A stretch of DNA of 64,000 bases from Methylophaga sp. UBA3192 (GTDB taxonomy: Bacteria > Pseudomonadota > Gammaproteobacteria > Nitrosococcales > Methylophagaceae). The notes beneath the pieces were generated by a model that had not been told where the DNA came from, did no database searches, and saw nothing but the letters and a program-made list of their open reading frames with translations. Below are positions 51,691-60,535 of this stretch, piece by piece. The position numbers were made by a program, and so were the translations under genes. Position 1 is the first letter of the stretch. Every line of letters begins with the position of its first letter. The stretch covers positions 210,335 through 274,334 of the forward strand of contig DEXE01000007.1 in assembly GCA_002363955.1 (NCBI GenBank), read 5' to 3'.

Positions 51691-52035
51691 ATGAAACTGT
51701 TTGGCATCAAAAATTGTGACACAGTCAAAAAAGCCCGCCGCTGGCTGGATGAACATCAGGTGTCTTACCAATTCCATGATTTTCGCAAAGATGGCCTTAA
51801 TGAGACCACCATCAAACAATGGCTAGAGAAAATTAGTTGGGAAGAACTTATCAACAAACGTGGTACCACTTGGCGTCAGCTGGACGACCCACGAAAAGAA
51901 CAGCTTGATCAACAAGGCGCCATCGAATTAATGCTCGCTCATCCCACACTTATCAAGCGCCCCGTCATTGAAGATGCATCCGGCGTATCAATAGGTTTCA
52001 ATGAATCTGATTTTCAGGCCCGCTATGCAAAATAA
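51691..52035 (+). CDS. yffB: ArsC/Spx-family protein YffB
   Basis: 114 residues. The thioredoxin-like ArsC fold with KNCDTVKKARRWLDEHQV (single active cysteine near residue 9), RGTTWRQLDD and LIKRPVIED. In E. coli yffB also precedes dapE. It is not an arsenate reductase in known relatives; a glutathione-linked thiol role is suspected. The preceding TTG at 51688 is in frame, but ATG 51691 is preferred. Overlaps dapE by 11 bases. Confidence 0.9.
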   Translation: MKLFGIKNCDTVKKARRWLDEHQVSYQFHDFRKDGLNETTIKQWLEKISWEELINKRGTTWRQLDDPRKEQLDQQGAIELMLAHPTLIKRPVIEDASGVSIGFNESDFQARYAK

Positions 52036-53167
52036 TCTCTCTGAAACTGTCCAGCTTACGATTGATTTGATTCAGCGTGACAGTGTTACGCCAGCCGATA
52101 AAGGCTGTCAGATCATGCTGGCCGAGCGGTTGGCTGATAGTGGCTTTGATGCCGAATACCTGCGATTTGGTGAAGTCGATAACCTGTGGTGCCGCCGGGG
52201 CCATAATGGACCGTTATTTGTATTTGCCGGGCATACGGATGTCGTGCCTACCGGTCCAGTCGATAAGTGGACCCATGAACCGTTTGCCGCCAGAATCGAC
52301 AATGGTATTTTATATGGTCGTGGCGCAGCTGATATGAAAGGCAGTATTGCCGCCATGGTGACGGCCTGTGAACGTTTTGTGGCAAAACATCCTCAACATG
52401 CGGGAAGCATTGCTTTTTTGCTGACCAGTGATGAAGAAGGTCCTGCTACTGATGGTACCGTTAAAGTCATTGAGACATTGCAGGCTCGTCAGGATCATAT
52501 TGACTGGTGTGTAGTCGGTGAACCGACCAGTACCGACAAAGTGGCCGATGTAGTCAAAAATGGCCGCCGTGGTTCGTTAAATGGCTATCTGACGGTCAAA
52601 GGCAAACAGGGCCATATTGCCTATCCGCATCTGGCGGATAATCCGGTACATAATCTTGCCCCTGCTTTGGCTGAACTCTGTGCAGTGCAATGGGATCAGG
52701 GTAACGAAGATTTCCCACCCACCAGCTTTCAGGTATCCAATTTAAACAGTGGTACAGGCGCAACCAATATTATTCCGGGTACGGCGGAAATGGTTTTCAA
52801 CTTCCGTTACTCTACTGAAGTCACCCATGGGGAACTTCAACAACAGGTCGAAGCCATTTTGGACAAGCATGGTGTTTCATATCAGTTAGACTGGATATTG
52901 TCAGGTAAACCTTTTCGTACAGCCGGTGGTAAATTACTTGAAGCCGTGCAAATTGCTGTTCAGCAGGTAACGGGCTATACAACGACTTTGTCTACTTCAG
53001 GCGGCACTTCCGATGGGCGGTTTATTGCTCCAACCGGGGCCCAGGTAATCGAATTAGGCCCGTTAAACGCCACTATTCACCAGATTGATGAACATGTCAC
53101 CATTGCCGATCTGGATACTTTGTCAGTCATTTATCAACAATTACTGACTGAACTGCTGGTGAACTAA
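52025..53167 (+). CDS. dapE: Succinyl-diaminopimelate desuccinylase
   Basis: 380 residues (E. coli 375), M20 di-zinc hydrolase: FAGHTDVVPTGP (H and D ligands), YGRGAADMKGSIAAMV, SDEEGPATDGT, and the late histidine near NATIHQIDEHV. It yields LL-diaminopimelate from its succinyl derivative. ATG 52025 overlaps yffB and gives the family N-terminus; an in-frame ATG at 52001 adds eight residues without support. Confidence 0.95.
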   Translation: MQNNLSETVQLTIDLIQRDSVTPADKGCQIMLAERLADSGFDAEYLRFGEVDNLWCRRGHNGPLFVFAGHTDVVPTGPVDKWTHEPFAARIDNGILYGRGAADMKGSIAAMVTACERFVAKHPQHAGSIAFLLTSDEEGPATDGTVKVIETLQARQDHIDWCVVGEPTSTDKVADVVKNGRRGSLNGYLTVKGKQGHIAYPHLADNPVHNLAPALAELCAVQWDQGNEDFPPTSFQVSNLNSGTGATNIIPGTAEMVFNFRYSTEVTHGELQQQVEAILDKHGVSYQLDWILSGKPFRTAGGKLLEAVQIAVQQVTGYTTTLSTSGGTSDGRFIAPTGAQVIELGPLNATIHQIDEHVTIADLDTLSVIYQQLLTELLVN

Positions 53168-53172
53168 CCAAC

Positions 53173-53460
53173 ATGCAACTTCGGCACACCCAACATCTGT
53201 TATGGCTTTTTGCAGCGGTATTATTGCTGATGCAGTCCATGGCTGTCTGGCATGATGCCGAGCATGCTTTTCATGATCATATTGCCTTATGTGACCAGTT
53301 AAATGTTGTCAGTCATACTCCATCAACAGATTCCTACCCGCAGCTCATAGTCGGCATCTGGCAACAACATTTTCAGCTTGATACGGCTGTTACAGCACCT
53401 GCTCATTTTGAAAACAGCTATCTCTCATTCGCGATTCGTGCGCCCCCCGTTTTTTCATAG
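53173..53460 (+). CDS. Small exported histidine-rich protein of unknown function
   Basis: 95 residues starting five bases after dapE. A hydrophobic leader (LLWLFAAVLLLMQSMAVW) is followed by a short HDAEHAFHDH cluster and a C-terminus AIRAPPVF that I recall from small proteins adjacent to metal-transport genes (DUF2946-like). It precedes a ZnuD-like receptor by 68 bases. A zinc-related periplasmic role is plausible but only inferred. Confidence 0.6.
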   Translation: MQLRHTQHLLWLFAAVLLLMQSMAVWHDAEHAFHDHIALCDQLNVVSHTPSTDSYPQLIVGIWQQHFQLDTAVTAPAHFENSYLSFAIRAPPVFS

Positions 53461-53528
53461 CATTTGATTTTTTTAACGCCTTTTCCTGTTTGGAGAATGG
53501 CTGCTGATATCTGCTATGAGGATTATTC

Positions 53529-55661
53529 GTGATGAATAAAAAACCACTTGTGGTGTTGCTTGCTGCAGCACTGTCCCCTATGGCTTCTGTAGCGTTTGCT
53601 GCTGAAGATGCTGTTGATATTCCCCGTCTGGTGGTCACGTCCGACCCATTAGGCAACCGTACTTCTGATGAATTAATCCAACCGGTTACCGTTATTGCGG
53701 GTGATGAACTCAATCAAAAACGTGCCAGCACACTAGGCGAAACGCTGGATGGTCTGCCAGGTGTACATAATGCCGACTTTGGACAAGGCGTTGGTCGCCC
53801 TGTAGTTCGTGGTTTACAGGGGTCCCGGGTACAGGTTCTGGAAGATGGCTTAAGTACCTCTGATATATCAGGTGAAGGTGCTGATCACGCAATCGGACTG
53901 GATACCGGACGCGCCGATCAAATTGAAGTATTTCGTGGTCCGGCGACCCTGCTTTATGGCAGTGGTGCTGCCGGTGGTGTTATCAATGTTCGCAGTAATC
54001 GCTTTAACCCGGAGTTTGGCGATTCACCAAGGGTTGATGGTCAAATGTCATATGGTTTGAATGGCCATGACCGCCAGGGTCGTCTTGGTTTGGAACTGCC
54101 GATGGGTGACAGTTTTGTTTTACGTACCGATTATGGGGTGCGTCGCAGCAGTGATTTTGATATTGATGGCTATCAGGAAAAAGGCCAACGAGTTGGTCGT
54201 AAAGACAAATTGCAGAATAGCGAAGTGGAAAATGATGTATTTTCCATCACCGGTTTATTCAAAGGTGATTGGGGCTTTGCCGGTTTAGGCTACAGCACCT
54301 GGGAAACGCAATACGGCATTCCAGAAGTGTTTTTGGGTGAAGGCGAAGAAGAGCAGGAAAAGATTCGTGCGAAAAATGATCGTTTTGATTTTCGCAGTGA
54401 ATTCAATGATCCGTTGCCAGGCTTTCAGACTGCTCGTCTGAAAATGGCCTATACCAGCTATCGTCAACAGGAAATTGGTTCAGAATTTGATGATGGGACA
54501 TTCGTTGAAAGCGAAGTTGAAACCCGCTTCAACAACAACGAAACTGAAATGCGTCTGGAAATGGTGCATAACCCGATTGGTGATTGGGAGGGTGTTATCG
54601 GTCTGCAATTTAATGATCGCGACTTTGAAGCCGAGGGTGAAGGTCATAGTCACGGTGATGGTGACGATGAACATGGCGGTGGCTTTTATATCCGTGGCAA
54701 TGACACCCGCACCGTCGGTTTGTTTATTCTGGAAGAACGTCCCACACATTTTGGTCGCTTTGAAATTGCCGCCCGAGTTGATCACGTCCGTTCCAGCTCA
54801 GATAATCTGGATGAAGCACGCGATATTGACTTACCCAGTGGTGACGAGCTGGAGCAAGCTGCCAGCCTGAGCAGCCGCAGCTTCACACCGTTCAGTTTAT
54901 CGGCCGGAACCATTATTGATGTCGATCCAGCACATCATTTAAGAATGTCGGTGACCCGTTCACAACGCGCGCCTTCTGCGGAACAACTGTATGCATTTGG
55001 CCGGCATGCTGCAGCAGGTACGGTGGAAATCGGTGACCCTAACCTTGGTAAGGAAACCTACACCAACTTTGAAGTCGGCTTTGATCGGCATATCGGCGCC
55101 TTCCGTTACGATCTGACCACCTTCTACAATTATGTAGATGATTTTATCTATTTAGCGTCGCAGGATGATGGTACCGGTCAGGCTATTGAGATTGAAGGCG
55201 ATACACTGGTTGTCAATGAACAGCGAAATGCCAAATTCTATGGTGTGGAATTTGGTGCCATTACCGATCTGGTTGATGGTCCGATTCCGCTAAGCATGCG
55301 ATTATCAGCTGATCATGTGCGCGGCAAACTCAGTGGTGGTGAAGATATACCCCGTATGAGCCCGACACGGGTTGGCATCGGTTTTGATACTTCCTATGCG
55401 GATTGGGATTTCAGTCTCGACTATCGCCGGGTCTTTAAACAAACCAAAACCGCTGTCACTGAAAACAATACCAGTGGCTATAACCTGGTCTCGTTTGATG
55501 CCAACTGGTCACCGGCCAGTCTGAAAGGTGCTGAAATCTTTATTCAGGGTCGTAACTTGCTCAATGAAGATGGTCGAAGACATACCAGCTTCTTTAAGGA
55601 TGAATCCCCAATCCTTGGCAGAACCATTTATACCGGAATCCGCTTCGACTTTGGCGGCTAA
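53529..55661 (+). CDS. znuD: TonB-dependent receptor, ZnuD-like zinc receptor
   Basis: 710 residues: signal peptide (ending VAFA), plug with RPVVRGLQGSRVQVLEDGL and VFRGPATLLYGSGAAGGVINV, and a barrel. A loop near residue 375 is HSHGDGDDEHGGG, a His/Asp cluster typical of the zinc-binding ZnuD/ZrtA group. It imports zinc (or heme in some ZnuD) through the outer membrane. GTG 53529 is eight bases after GAGG; ATG 53532 is the alternative. The preceding small His-rich protein gene supports the metal assignment. No Zur box was recognised. Confidence 0.83.
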   Translation: MMNKKPLVVLLAAALSPMASVAFAAEDAVDIPRLVVTSDPLGNRTSDELIQPVTVIAGDELNQKRASTLGETLDGLPGVHNADFGQGVGRPVVRGLQGSRVQVLEDGLSTSDISGEGADHAIGLDTGRADQIEVFRGPATLLYGSGAAGGVINVRSNRFNPEFGDSPRVDGQMSYGLNGHDRQGRLGLELPMGDSFVLRTDYGVRRSSDFDIDGYQEKGQRVGRKDKLQNSEVENDVFSITGLFKGDWGFAGLGYSTWETQYGIPEVFLGEGEEEQEKIRAKNDRFDFRSEFNDPLPGFQTARLKMAYTSYRQQEIGSEFDDGTFVESEVETRFNNNETEMRLEMVHNPIGDWEGVIGLQFNDRDFEAEGEGHSHGDGDDEHGGGFYIRGNDTRTVGLFILEERPTHFGRFEIAARVDHVRSSSDNLDEARDIDLPSGDELEQAASLSSRSFTPFSLSAGTIIDVDPAHHLRMSVTRSQRAPSAEQLYAFGRHAAAGTVEIGDPNLGKETYTNFEVGFDRHIGAFRYDLTTFYNYVDDFIYLASQDDGTGQAIEIEGDTLVVNEQRNAKFYGVEFGAITDLVDGPIPLSMRLSADHVRGKLSGGEDIPRMSPTRVGIGFDTSYADWDFSLDYRRVFKQTKTAVTENNTSGYNLVSFDANWSPASLKGAEIFIQGRNLLNEDGRRHTSFFKDESPILGRTIYTGIRFDFGG

Positions 55662-55685
55662 GGTTAATAGTGTTTTTCCACCCAG

Positions 55686-55711
55686 AGGCCCGGCGTTGCC
55701 GGGCCTTTTTT
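55686..55711 (+). terminator. Rho-independent terminator after the ZnuD-like gene
   Basis: A 9-bp GC stem, AGGCCCGGC and GCCGGGCCT, loop GTT, followed by T residues. Confidence 0.95.
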
Positions 55712-55765
55712 ATGGAGCAATTTCAGGGATTCTGCTAAATTGGCGTTTTGTATGGAAAACAACTA

Positions 55766-56119
55766 ATGGCGTTAATTGAAACCGGCGACGATATCAGTAG
55801 CATTAAACTGATTTATATATTCAATCTGGTAGGCTCACTGATTTACCCGATTTTGCTTATTGGTGCTTATGTTGCCTATGAAAAAAAACCGGCAGCAGCC
55901 GAATGGCTGCAATCACATTATCAGTTTCAATTAAATGGTTTTTTTATCACATTACTTTGGCTGGTGACTTCCTGGGGACTGCTGTGGACAGGAAATTTAT
56001 ATGGGCTGGCCGTAATGGTGGTATGGATAGTATGGAATATCAGCCGCAGTGTGAAAGGCTGGAAAACATTAAAGGCACAAAAAGCTATTCCCAACCCCAG
56101 AAGCTGGTTCTTTGGCTGA
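55766..56119 (+). CDS. DUF4870-like membrane protein
   Basis: 117 residues from ATG 55766 with three membrane helices; YILLIG-type segments around LIYPILLIGAYVAYEKKPAA and the short soluble ends recall DUF4870/TIC20-like small membrane proteins. The SD is weak, so the start is uncertain (TTG 55748 is in frame). The function is unknown. It is convergent with the SDR gene eight bases away. Confidence 0.7.
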   Translation: MALIETGDDISSIKLIYIFNLVGSLIYPILLIGAYVAYEKKPAAAEWLQSHYQFQLNGFFITLLWLVTSWGLLWTGNLYGLAVMVVWIVWNISRSVKGWKTLKAQKAIPNPRSWFFG

Positions 56120-56127
56120 GCAGATTG

Positions 56128-56889
56128 TTAACTGCGATAAATAGCTAACGGACCGGTTGCCTGTTGCGTGGGCATGATTTCCATAGTGGTCACATTCATA
56201 TGTGCCGGCGTATTCACCAACCACCAGATAGTATCGGCAATATCCTGAGCGGTAAGTGCAACGGTTTTTTCATAAACCTTGTCAGCGCGTTGCTCATTAT
56301 CTTTAAATCGTACCAGGGAAAATTCTGTTTCTGCATTGCCCGGCTCGATATTAGTGACACGGATTTGTGTACCCAGTAAATCCGCCCGCAAAGCCAGCGA
56401 AAACTGTCTGACGAAGGCTTTGCTGGCGCAATAGACATTGCCGCCCGGATATGGCCAGTTTCCGGCAACAGAACCAATATTGATAACATACCCGCTGTTT
56501 CTTGTTTTCATGCCCGGCAGAACCAGCCTGGTACAACGCATCAACCCTTTTATATTGGTATCCACCATTCGTTCCCAATCTTCCGGATCAGCGACATAGG
56601 CAGGCTCCAGTCCCAATGCCAGACCGGCGTTATTAACCAGAACATCAATCTGCTGAAACTCCTTTGGTAGTTCAAAAAAAGCCTGTTCTGTAGCCTGTCG
56701 GTCACTGATATCAAAACAACTGATACAGGTTTGCGTTTCTCCGCCTAACTCCGCCTGCAGACTTTGCAAACGCTCCAGACGACGTCCGGTAATAATCAAA
56801 CGCCATCCTGCTTTGGCAAACAACCTGGCACAGGCTTCACCGAATCCTGCAGTGGCACCGGTGATCATGATGATTGGGGATGAATTCAT
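56128..56889 (-). CDS. ydfG: YdfG-like NADP-dependent short-chain dehydrogenase
   Basis: 253 residues. TGATAGFGEACARLFA is the dinucleotide loop, NNAGLALG the structural motif, S of INIGSVAGNWPYPGGNVYCASKAFV with its YCASK the catalytic set. The C-terminal half ends with NIEPGNAETEFSLVRF, closely resembling YdfG (3-hydroxy acid/allo-threonine dehydrogenase, also active on malonic semialdehyde). It is monocistronic; its upstream region is the inverted-repeat element. Confidence 0.88.
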   Translation of the reverse strand: MNSSPIIMITGATAGFGEACARLFAKAGWRLIITGRRLERLQSLQAELGGETQTCISCFDISDRQATEQAFFELPKEFQQIDVLVNNAGLALGLEPAYVADPEDWERMVDTNIKGLMRCTRLVLPGMKTRNSGYVINIGSVAGNWPYPGGNVYCASKAFVRQFSLALRADLLGTQIRVTNIEPGNAETEFSLVRFKDNEQRADKVYEKTVALTAQDIADTIWWLVNTPAHMNVTTMEIMPTQQATGPLAIYRS

Positions 56890-57214
56890 TTTTTACCTTA
56901 GAGTTTTTTGAACCACAGAGACACAGAGGGCACAGAGATTTTTTAAACGATGTAACTGTAAACAAACCCGAGTAATTTTAGGGCTTTCTAAATTCTAAAA
57001 ATAATCCGCAGATTACGCAGATATTTTATCAAGTGTATTAACTCGGGTGTGTCGGGTTACGCTGCGCTAACCCAACCTACATTGTTTTATACTTTAGCTT
57101 CATTGAAGCTATTCATAAAAAATTTAATCTGCGTAATCTGTGTAATCTGCGGATATATTAATTAAAAAATCTTTGTGTCCTCTGTGTCTCTGTGGTTAAT
57201 ACAAATTAATAAAC
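56890..57214. other. Gene-free region holding a nested inverted-repeat element
   Basis: Lies between the starts/ends of two minus-strand genes (ydfG upstream region and the aminotransferase 3' end). No ORF of note. Outer arms at about 56911-56947 and 57161-57197, inner arms at about 57001-57024 and 57125-57157, and a central palindrome GGGTTA-CGCTGCGC-TAACCC at 57054-57073. The outer arms extend to within about 20 bp of each flanking gene. Confidence 0.75.
56911..57197. repeat. Nested inverted-repeat intergenic element (MITE-like)
   Basis: The left arm begins AACCACAGAGACACAGAGGG; the right arm ends with its near-perfect reverse complement at 57181-57197 (TCTGTGTCTCTGTGGTT). A second pair, TCCGCAGATTACGCAGAT and AATCTGCGTAATCTGTGTAA plus ATCTGCGGA, is nested inside; the right copy carries an extra ATCTGTGTA unit. 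No transposase is present. Similar CACAGAGACACAGAG/CGCAGATTACGCAG sequences are common intergenic elements in environmental proteobacteria. Confidence 0.72.
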
Positions 57215-58411
57215 TTAGTTGTGATAAATCTTGTTAGCCGCGGATACCGCAACGCCTGAATTAATATTTGCGCCCATATCCGTCAACACCGCATCCAGAG
57301 CACCCAGACATAACAGCACATTTTTCTGATTGGCCGCATACCCCATCAGACCAATACGCCATATTTTCCCGGCCATTACGCCTAAACCGGCACCGATTTC
57401 CAGACTGTAATCTTTTAACAGACGGCTACGGACAGCAGCATCATCAATACCTTGCGGAATCGTGACCGAATTTAATTGAGGCAAACGGTGAGCTTCATCA
57501 ACGACAAATTTCAGACCCATCGCTTCAATGCCGGCCTTTAACGCATTGTGATGCAGGCGGTGTCGATTCCAGGCATTTTCCAATCCTTCTTCTCTTAATA
57601 ACACCAAGGCTTCATGCAAAGCATATAAGGCATTAATTGGTGCGGTATGGTGATAGGCACGTTTAGCCCCCTCCCCCCAATACCCCATCACCAGATTCAA
57701 ATCCAAAAACCACGACTGCACTTTGGTCTTGCGATTGCGCACAACACCAGCGGCCTTTTCACTGAAACTGACGGGTGATAATCCGGGTGTGCAGGATAAA
57801 CACTTCTGACTACCGGAATAAATGGCATCAATGCCCCATTCGTCCATCAGAATCGGCGTCCCGCCCAGCGAGGTGACAGTATCCATAATTGTCAGGCAAT
57901 CATACTGTTGTGCCAGTTGGGCGATAGCTTTGGCATCGGATTGGGCACCGGTAGACGTTTCGGCATGCACAAAGGCGACTAATTTAGCTTCCGGGTGTGC
58001 TTTTAAAGCCGCTTCCAGTTTATTGATATCTACTGGCTTACCCCACTCGTCTTCCACCATAATGGCAGTCGCGCCACAACGTTCAACGTTTTCTTTCATT
58101 CGCCCGCCAAATACGCCGTTTTGACAGATGATCGCGGTATCGCCCGGTTCAAGCAGATTCACAAAACAGGTTTCCATTCCAGCAGAACCTGGGGCAGAAA
58201 CCGGCATTGTTAATGCGTTTTCGGTTTGAAAAGCATATTGCAGCAAGGTTTTCATTTCATCCATCATGCCGATAAATGCCGGATCCAGATGACCAATAGT
58301 AGGTCTTGACATGGCTTCGAGAATGCGTGGATTTACATCTGAAGGGCCCGGCCCCATTAATGTGCGCTGCGGTGGATGAAAGCTGCCAATAGAAGTCGAT
58401 GCTTTTGTCAT
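57215..58411 (-). CDS. Alanine/serine--glyoxylate aminotransferase family
   Basis: 398-residue class-V PLP aminotransferase. LMGPGPSDVNPRIL and IGHLDPAFIGMMDE are the AGXT family start, HAETSTGAQSD and DTVTSLGGTP the cofactor region, and K203 in YSGSQKCLSC binds PLP. It converts glyoxylate to glycine with alanine or serine as donor. Next to purU it links glycine/serine with one-carbon metabolism, useful to a methylotroph. The exact donor cannot be assigned. Confidence 0.9.
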   Translation of the reverse strand: MTKASTSIGSFHPPQRTLMGPGPSDVNPRILEAMSRPTIGHLDPAFIGMMDEMKTLLQYAFQTENALTMPVSAPGSAGMETCFVNLLEPGDTAIICQNGVFGGRMKENVERCGATAIMVEDEWGKPVDINKLEAALKAHPEAKLVAFVHAETSTGAQSDAKAIAQLAQQYDCLTIMDTVTSLGGTPILMDEWGIDAIYSGSQKCLSCTPGLSPVSFSEKAAGVVRNRKTKVQSWFLDLNLVMGYWGEGAKRAYHHTAPINALYALHEALVLLREEGLENAWNRHRLHHNALKAGIEAMGLKFVVDEAHRLPQLNSVTIPQGIDDAAVRSRLLKDYSLEIGAGLGVMAGKIWRIGLMGYAANQKNVLLCLGALDAVLTDMGANINSGVAVSAANKIYHN

Positions 58412-58453
58412 GTTCTCTCTCTTAATCTGTTTATGTAATCCAGGTTTGAGTTA

Positions 58454-59311
58454 TCAAGCGCCTTCTGCAAAAACAATAGTACGACGCCCGCTGACAATAA
58501 TACGATGTTCAATATGAGCTTTAACGGCTCGCGCCAGCACCAAACGTTCAATATCTTTTCCAATCATCACTAAATCTTCAGGGCTGTTATCGTGGCGTAC
58601 CCGTTCAACATCCTGTTCGATGATAGGTCCTTCATCAAGTTCCGCCGTTGCGTAATGTGCTGTGGCACCAATCAGTTTGACCCCACGCTCATAGGCCTGA
58701 TGATATGGCTTGGCTCCCTGAAAAGCTGGTAAAAAGCCATGATGAATATTAATTACCTTGCCGGCAAACTCTTTGACAAACGGTTCTGACAAAATTTGCA
58801 TGTAACGCGCCATGACGACCAACTCAATCTTGTATTCGGCTAACAACGCTTTGATCCGGGATTCCTGCTGTTGCTTGGTCTCTTTGGTGATGGGGAGATG
58901 ATAAAACGGCTTATTGAACTGACGCGCCATCTGTTCCAGATCAGGATGATTACCGATGATAACCGGTATGTCACATTTCAATTCACCTTCCAGCTCTCGC
59001 AACAACAGATCATAAGGACAATGGGAAGCCCGGGTCACCAGCAAAGCAACACGATAAGGTATATCGGTGTAATGCACTGACCAGGTCAAATGCATGGTTT
59101 CTGCCAATAAACCAAAGTGTTTTTGCAGGATTTCACGAGGTATCTGGCCTTCATCTTCCACCTTAATGCGCATGAAGTAACGGCCGTGATCGGTATCAGT
59201 GTATTGCTGACAATGCAGAATATTGTAACCACGCTCTGCGAAAAAACCGGTGATGCCGGCCAGTAAACCTTTTTGATCGGCACATTGAATCAGCAAAACG
59301 ATGGCTTTCAT
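58454..59311 (-). CDS. purU: Formyltetrahydrofolate deformylase
   Basis: 285 residues (E. coli 280). N-terminal ACT domain with CADQKGLLAGITGFFAERGYNI; the C-terminal formyltransferase-fold domain contains the catalytic HHGFLPAFQGAKPYHQAYERG and ATAHYATAELDEGPIIEQDV. It releases formate from 10-formyl-THF and balances one-carbon pools. It is 42 bases upstream of the aminotransferase on the same strand, probably an operon. Confidence 0.95.
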   Translation of the reverse strand: MKAIVLLIQCADQKGLLAGITGFFAERGYNILHCQQYTDTDHGRYFMRIKVEDEGQIPREILQKHFGLLAETMHLTWSVHYTDIPYRVALLVTRASHCPYDLLLRELEGELKCDIPVIIGNHPDLEQMARQFNKPFYHLPITKETKQQQESRIKALLAEYKIELVVMARYMQILSEPFVKEFAGKVINIHHGFLPAFQGAKPYHQAYERGVKLIGATAHYATAELDEGPIIEQDVERVRHDNSPEDLVMIGKDIERLVLARAVKAHIEHRIIVSGRRTIVFAEGA

Positions 59312-59371
59312 GGAGGAACAACCTCTGCGGGCATAAAATCAAAGCGCAAATGCTAGCACTTTGCAGCAGGT

Positions 59372-59722
59372 TTATGAATATTCATTGTATTTGTCAGCCC
59401 GGCCTTTGACTTTATCCACCGGGTACTTATTCGCGTTTTTAAGCATTTTCCGTTGTATGGCTTGCTCAAGATTAATATTCAAATCATGACATAGATAACT
59501 TAAATACACTGCAACATCGGCAATTTCATCTTCCAGCGCCTCGCGTTTATCACTGCTGAGCATTTGTTGAATTTCAGTCTTATTCCGCCATTGAAACCAT
59601 TCCAGCAGTTCGGCGGCTTCGATTGACAATGAAATCGCAATATCTTTGGGGTTATGAAACTGCTCCCAGTCCCGTTCACGACGAAATTCAATCAGTTGCT
59701 TCAATAGTTCTTCATTAATCAT
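59372..59722 (-). CDS. MazG-like nucleotide pyrophosphohydrolase
   Basis: 116 residues, all-alpha NTP-PPase fold: SIEAAELLEWFQW and ALEDEIADVAVYLSYLCHDL carry the magnesium-binding EAxEL and EIADV motifs of MazG-like/RS21-C6 proteins. It would cleave noncanonical or damaged dNTPs to monophosphates. ATG 59722 overlaps the esterase stop codon by eight bases, so the two genes are coupled. Confidence 0.87.
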   Translation of the reverse strand: MINEELLKQLIEFRRERDWEQFHNPKDIAISLSIEAAELLEWFQWRNKTEIQQMLSSDKREALEDEIADVAVYLSYLCHDLNINLEQAIQRKMLKNANKYPVDKVKGRADKYNEYS

Positions 59723-60479
59723 CTGCAAGAAACCTGTTTACCTGTTGTATAAATGCATCGGGTTTTTCAGCATGAACCCAATGCCCAGCACCATCGATCA
59801 CTACATGTTCTGCCTGTGGATATAAAGATTTAATCTGCAGCCAATCATCGTCGGTCACATAATCAGACTTAGTGCCACTGAGAAATAAAGCAGGTAACTC
59901 TATTGAATTTTCAGGGCTCACGCTTTGCAACAATCCGGGGTAGTTACAAAACAGTCCCTGCAAATTGATACGCCAGCTCAAGCCATTGTCGCCCTTTTGT
60001 AAATTCAATAACAGGAACTGCCGGACTTGCGGATCTGGCAAAGCTTCAGCCAATGCGTCACTAACTTGGGAGCGGGTGGAAAATTTTGATAGATCCTGTG
60101 CTAACAGAGCTTTGAAAATCTGACTGTGCTCATCAGCATACTGACGTGGAGCAATATCTACGATAATCAATTTACGTAATCGATCTGTAAAATTTTGCGA
60201 AAATTGCATCGCCGTTTTACCACCAAGCGAATGCCCCAGCAGATCGATTACTGATAAACCCAAGTGATCCAGTAGATTCAGCAAATCCTCGGCCATTAAA
60301 TCAAACGTTTGCTGAGAGTGATGGAATGATCGGCCATGATTACGCAGATCCACACTAATCACCTGTCGCTCGGATGATAGCGCTTTGGCTATGCTGCGCC
60401 AGTTATCTGCCGAACCGAATAAACCATGCAGAATGACCAACGGTTCACCCTGACCAATAGATTGAAAGTGTAATCTCAT
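59715..60479 (-). CDS. ybfF: Alpha/beta-hydrolase, YbfF-like esterase
   Basis: 254 residues (E. coli YbfF 254). HGLFGSADNWRSIA, then VDLRNHGRS, nucleophile S84 in GHSLGGKTAMQF, and the catalytic histidine in GAGHWVHAEKPD near the C-terminus. YbfF hydrolyses acyl-CoA and other thioesters or esters. It is transcribed away from the small gene at 60536 and coupled to the MazG-like gene. Confidence 0.9.
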   Translation of the reverse strand: MRLHFQSIGQGEPLVILHGLFGSADNWRSIAKALSSERQVISVDLRNHGRSFHHSQQTFDLMAEDLLNLLDHLGLSVIDLLGHSLGGKTAMQFSQNFTDRLRKLIIVDIAPRQYADEHSQIFKALLAQDLSKFSTRSQVSDALAEALPDPQVRQFLLLNLQKGDNGLSWRINLQGLFCNYPGLLQSVSPENSIELPALFLSGTKSDYVTDDDWLQIKSLYPQAEHVVIDGAGHWVHAEKPDAFIQQVNRFLADD

Positions 60480-60499
60480 AATGACTTACGTTAACACGT

Positions 60500-60505
60500 T
60501 ATAAT
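60500..60505 (+). promoter_or_regulatory. Candidate -10 box of the 56-residue gene
   Basis: TATAAT, in CGTTATAATGC, lies 30 bases before the start at 60536. It is the same 11-mer as before dapC. Confidence 0.45.
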
Positions 60506-60535
60506 GCTGCGTTAATAATTTTGGAGAAAGCGAAA

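Noticed and set aside
54475..54870. 131-residue frame within the TonB receptor
   Set aside because: A frame-shifted shadow of the receptor, which is intact and of full length.
56911..57197. Insertion sequence
   Set aside because: Inverted repeats are present but no transposase frame fits in the 290 bp and no target duplication is evident; treated as a MITE-like or REP-like element.
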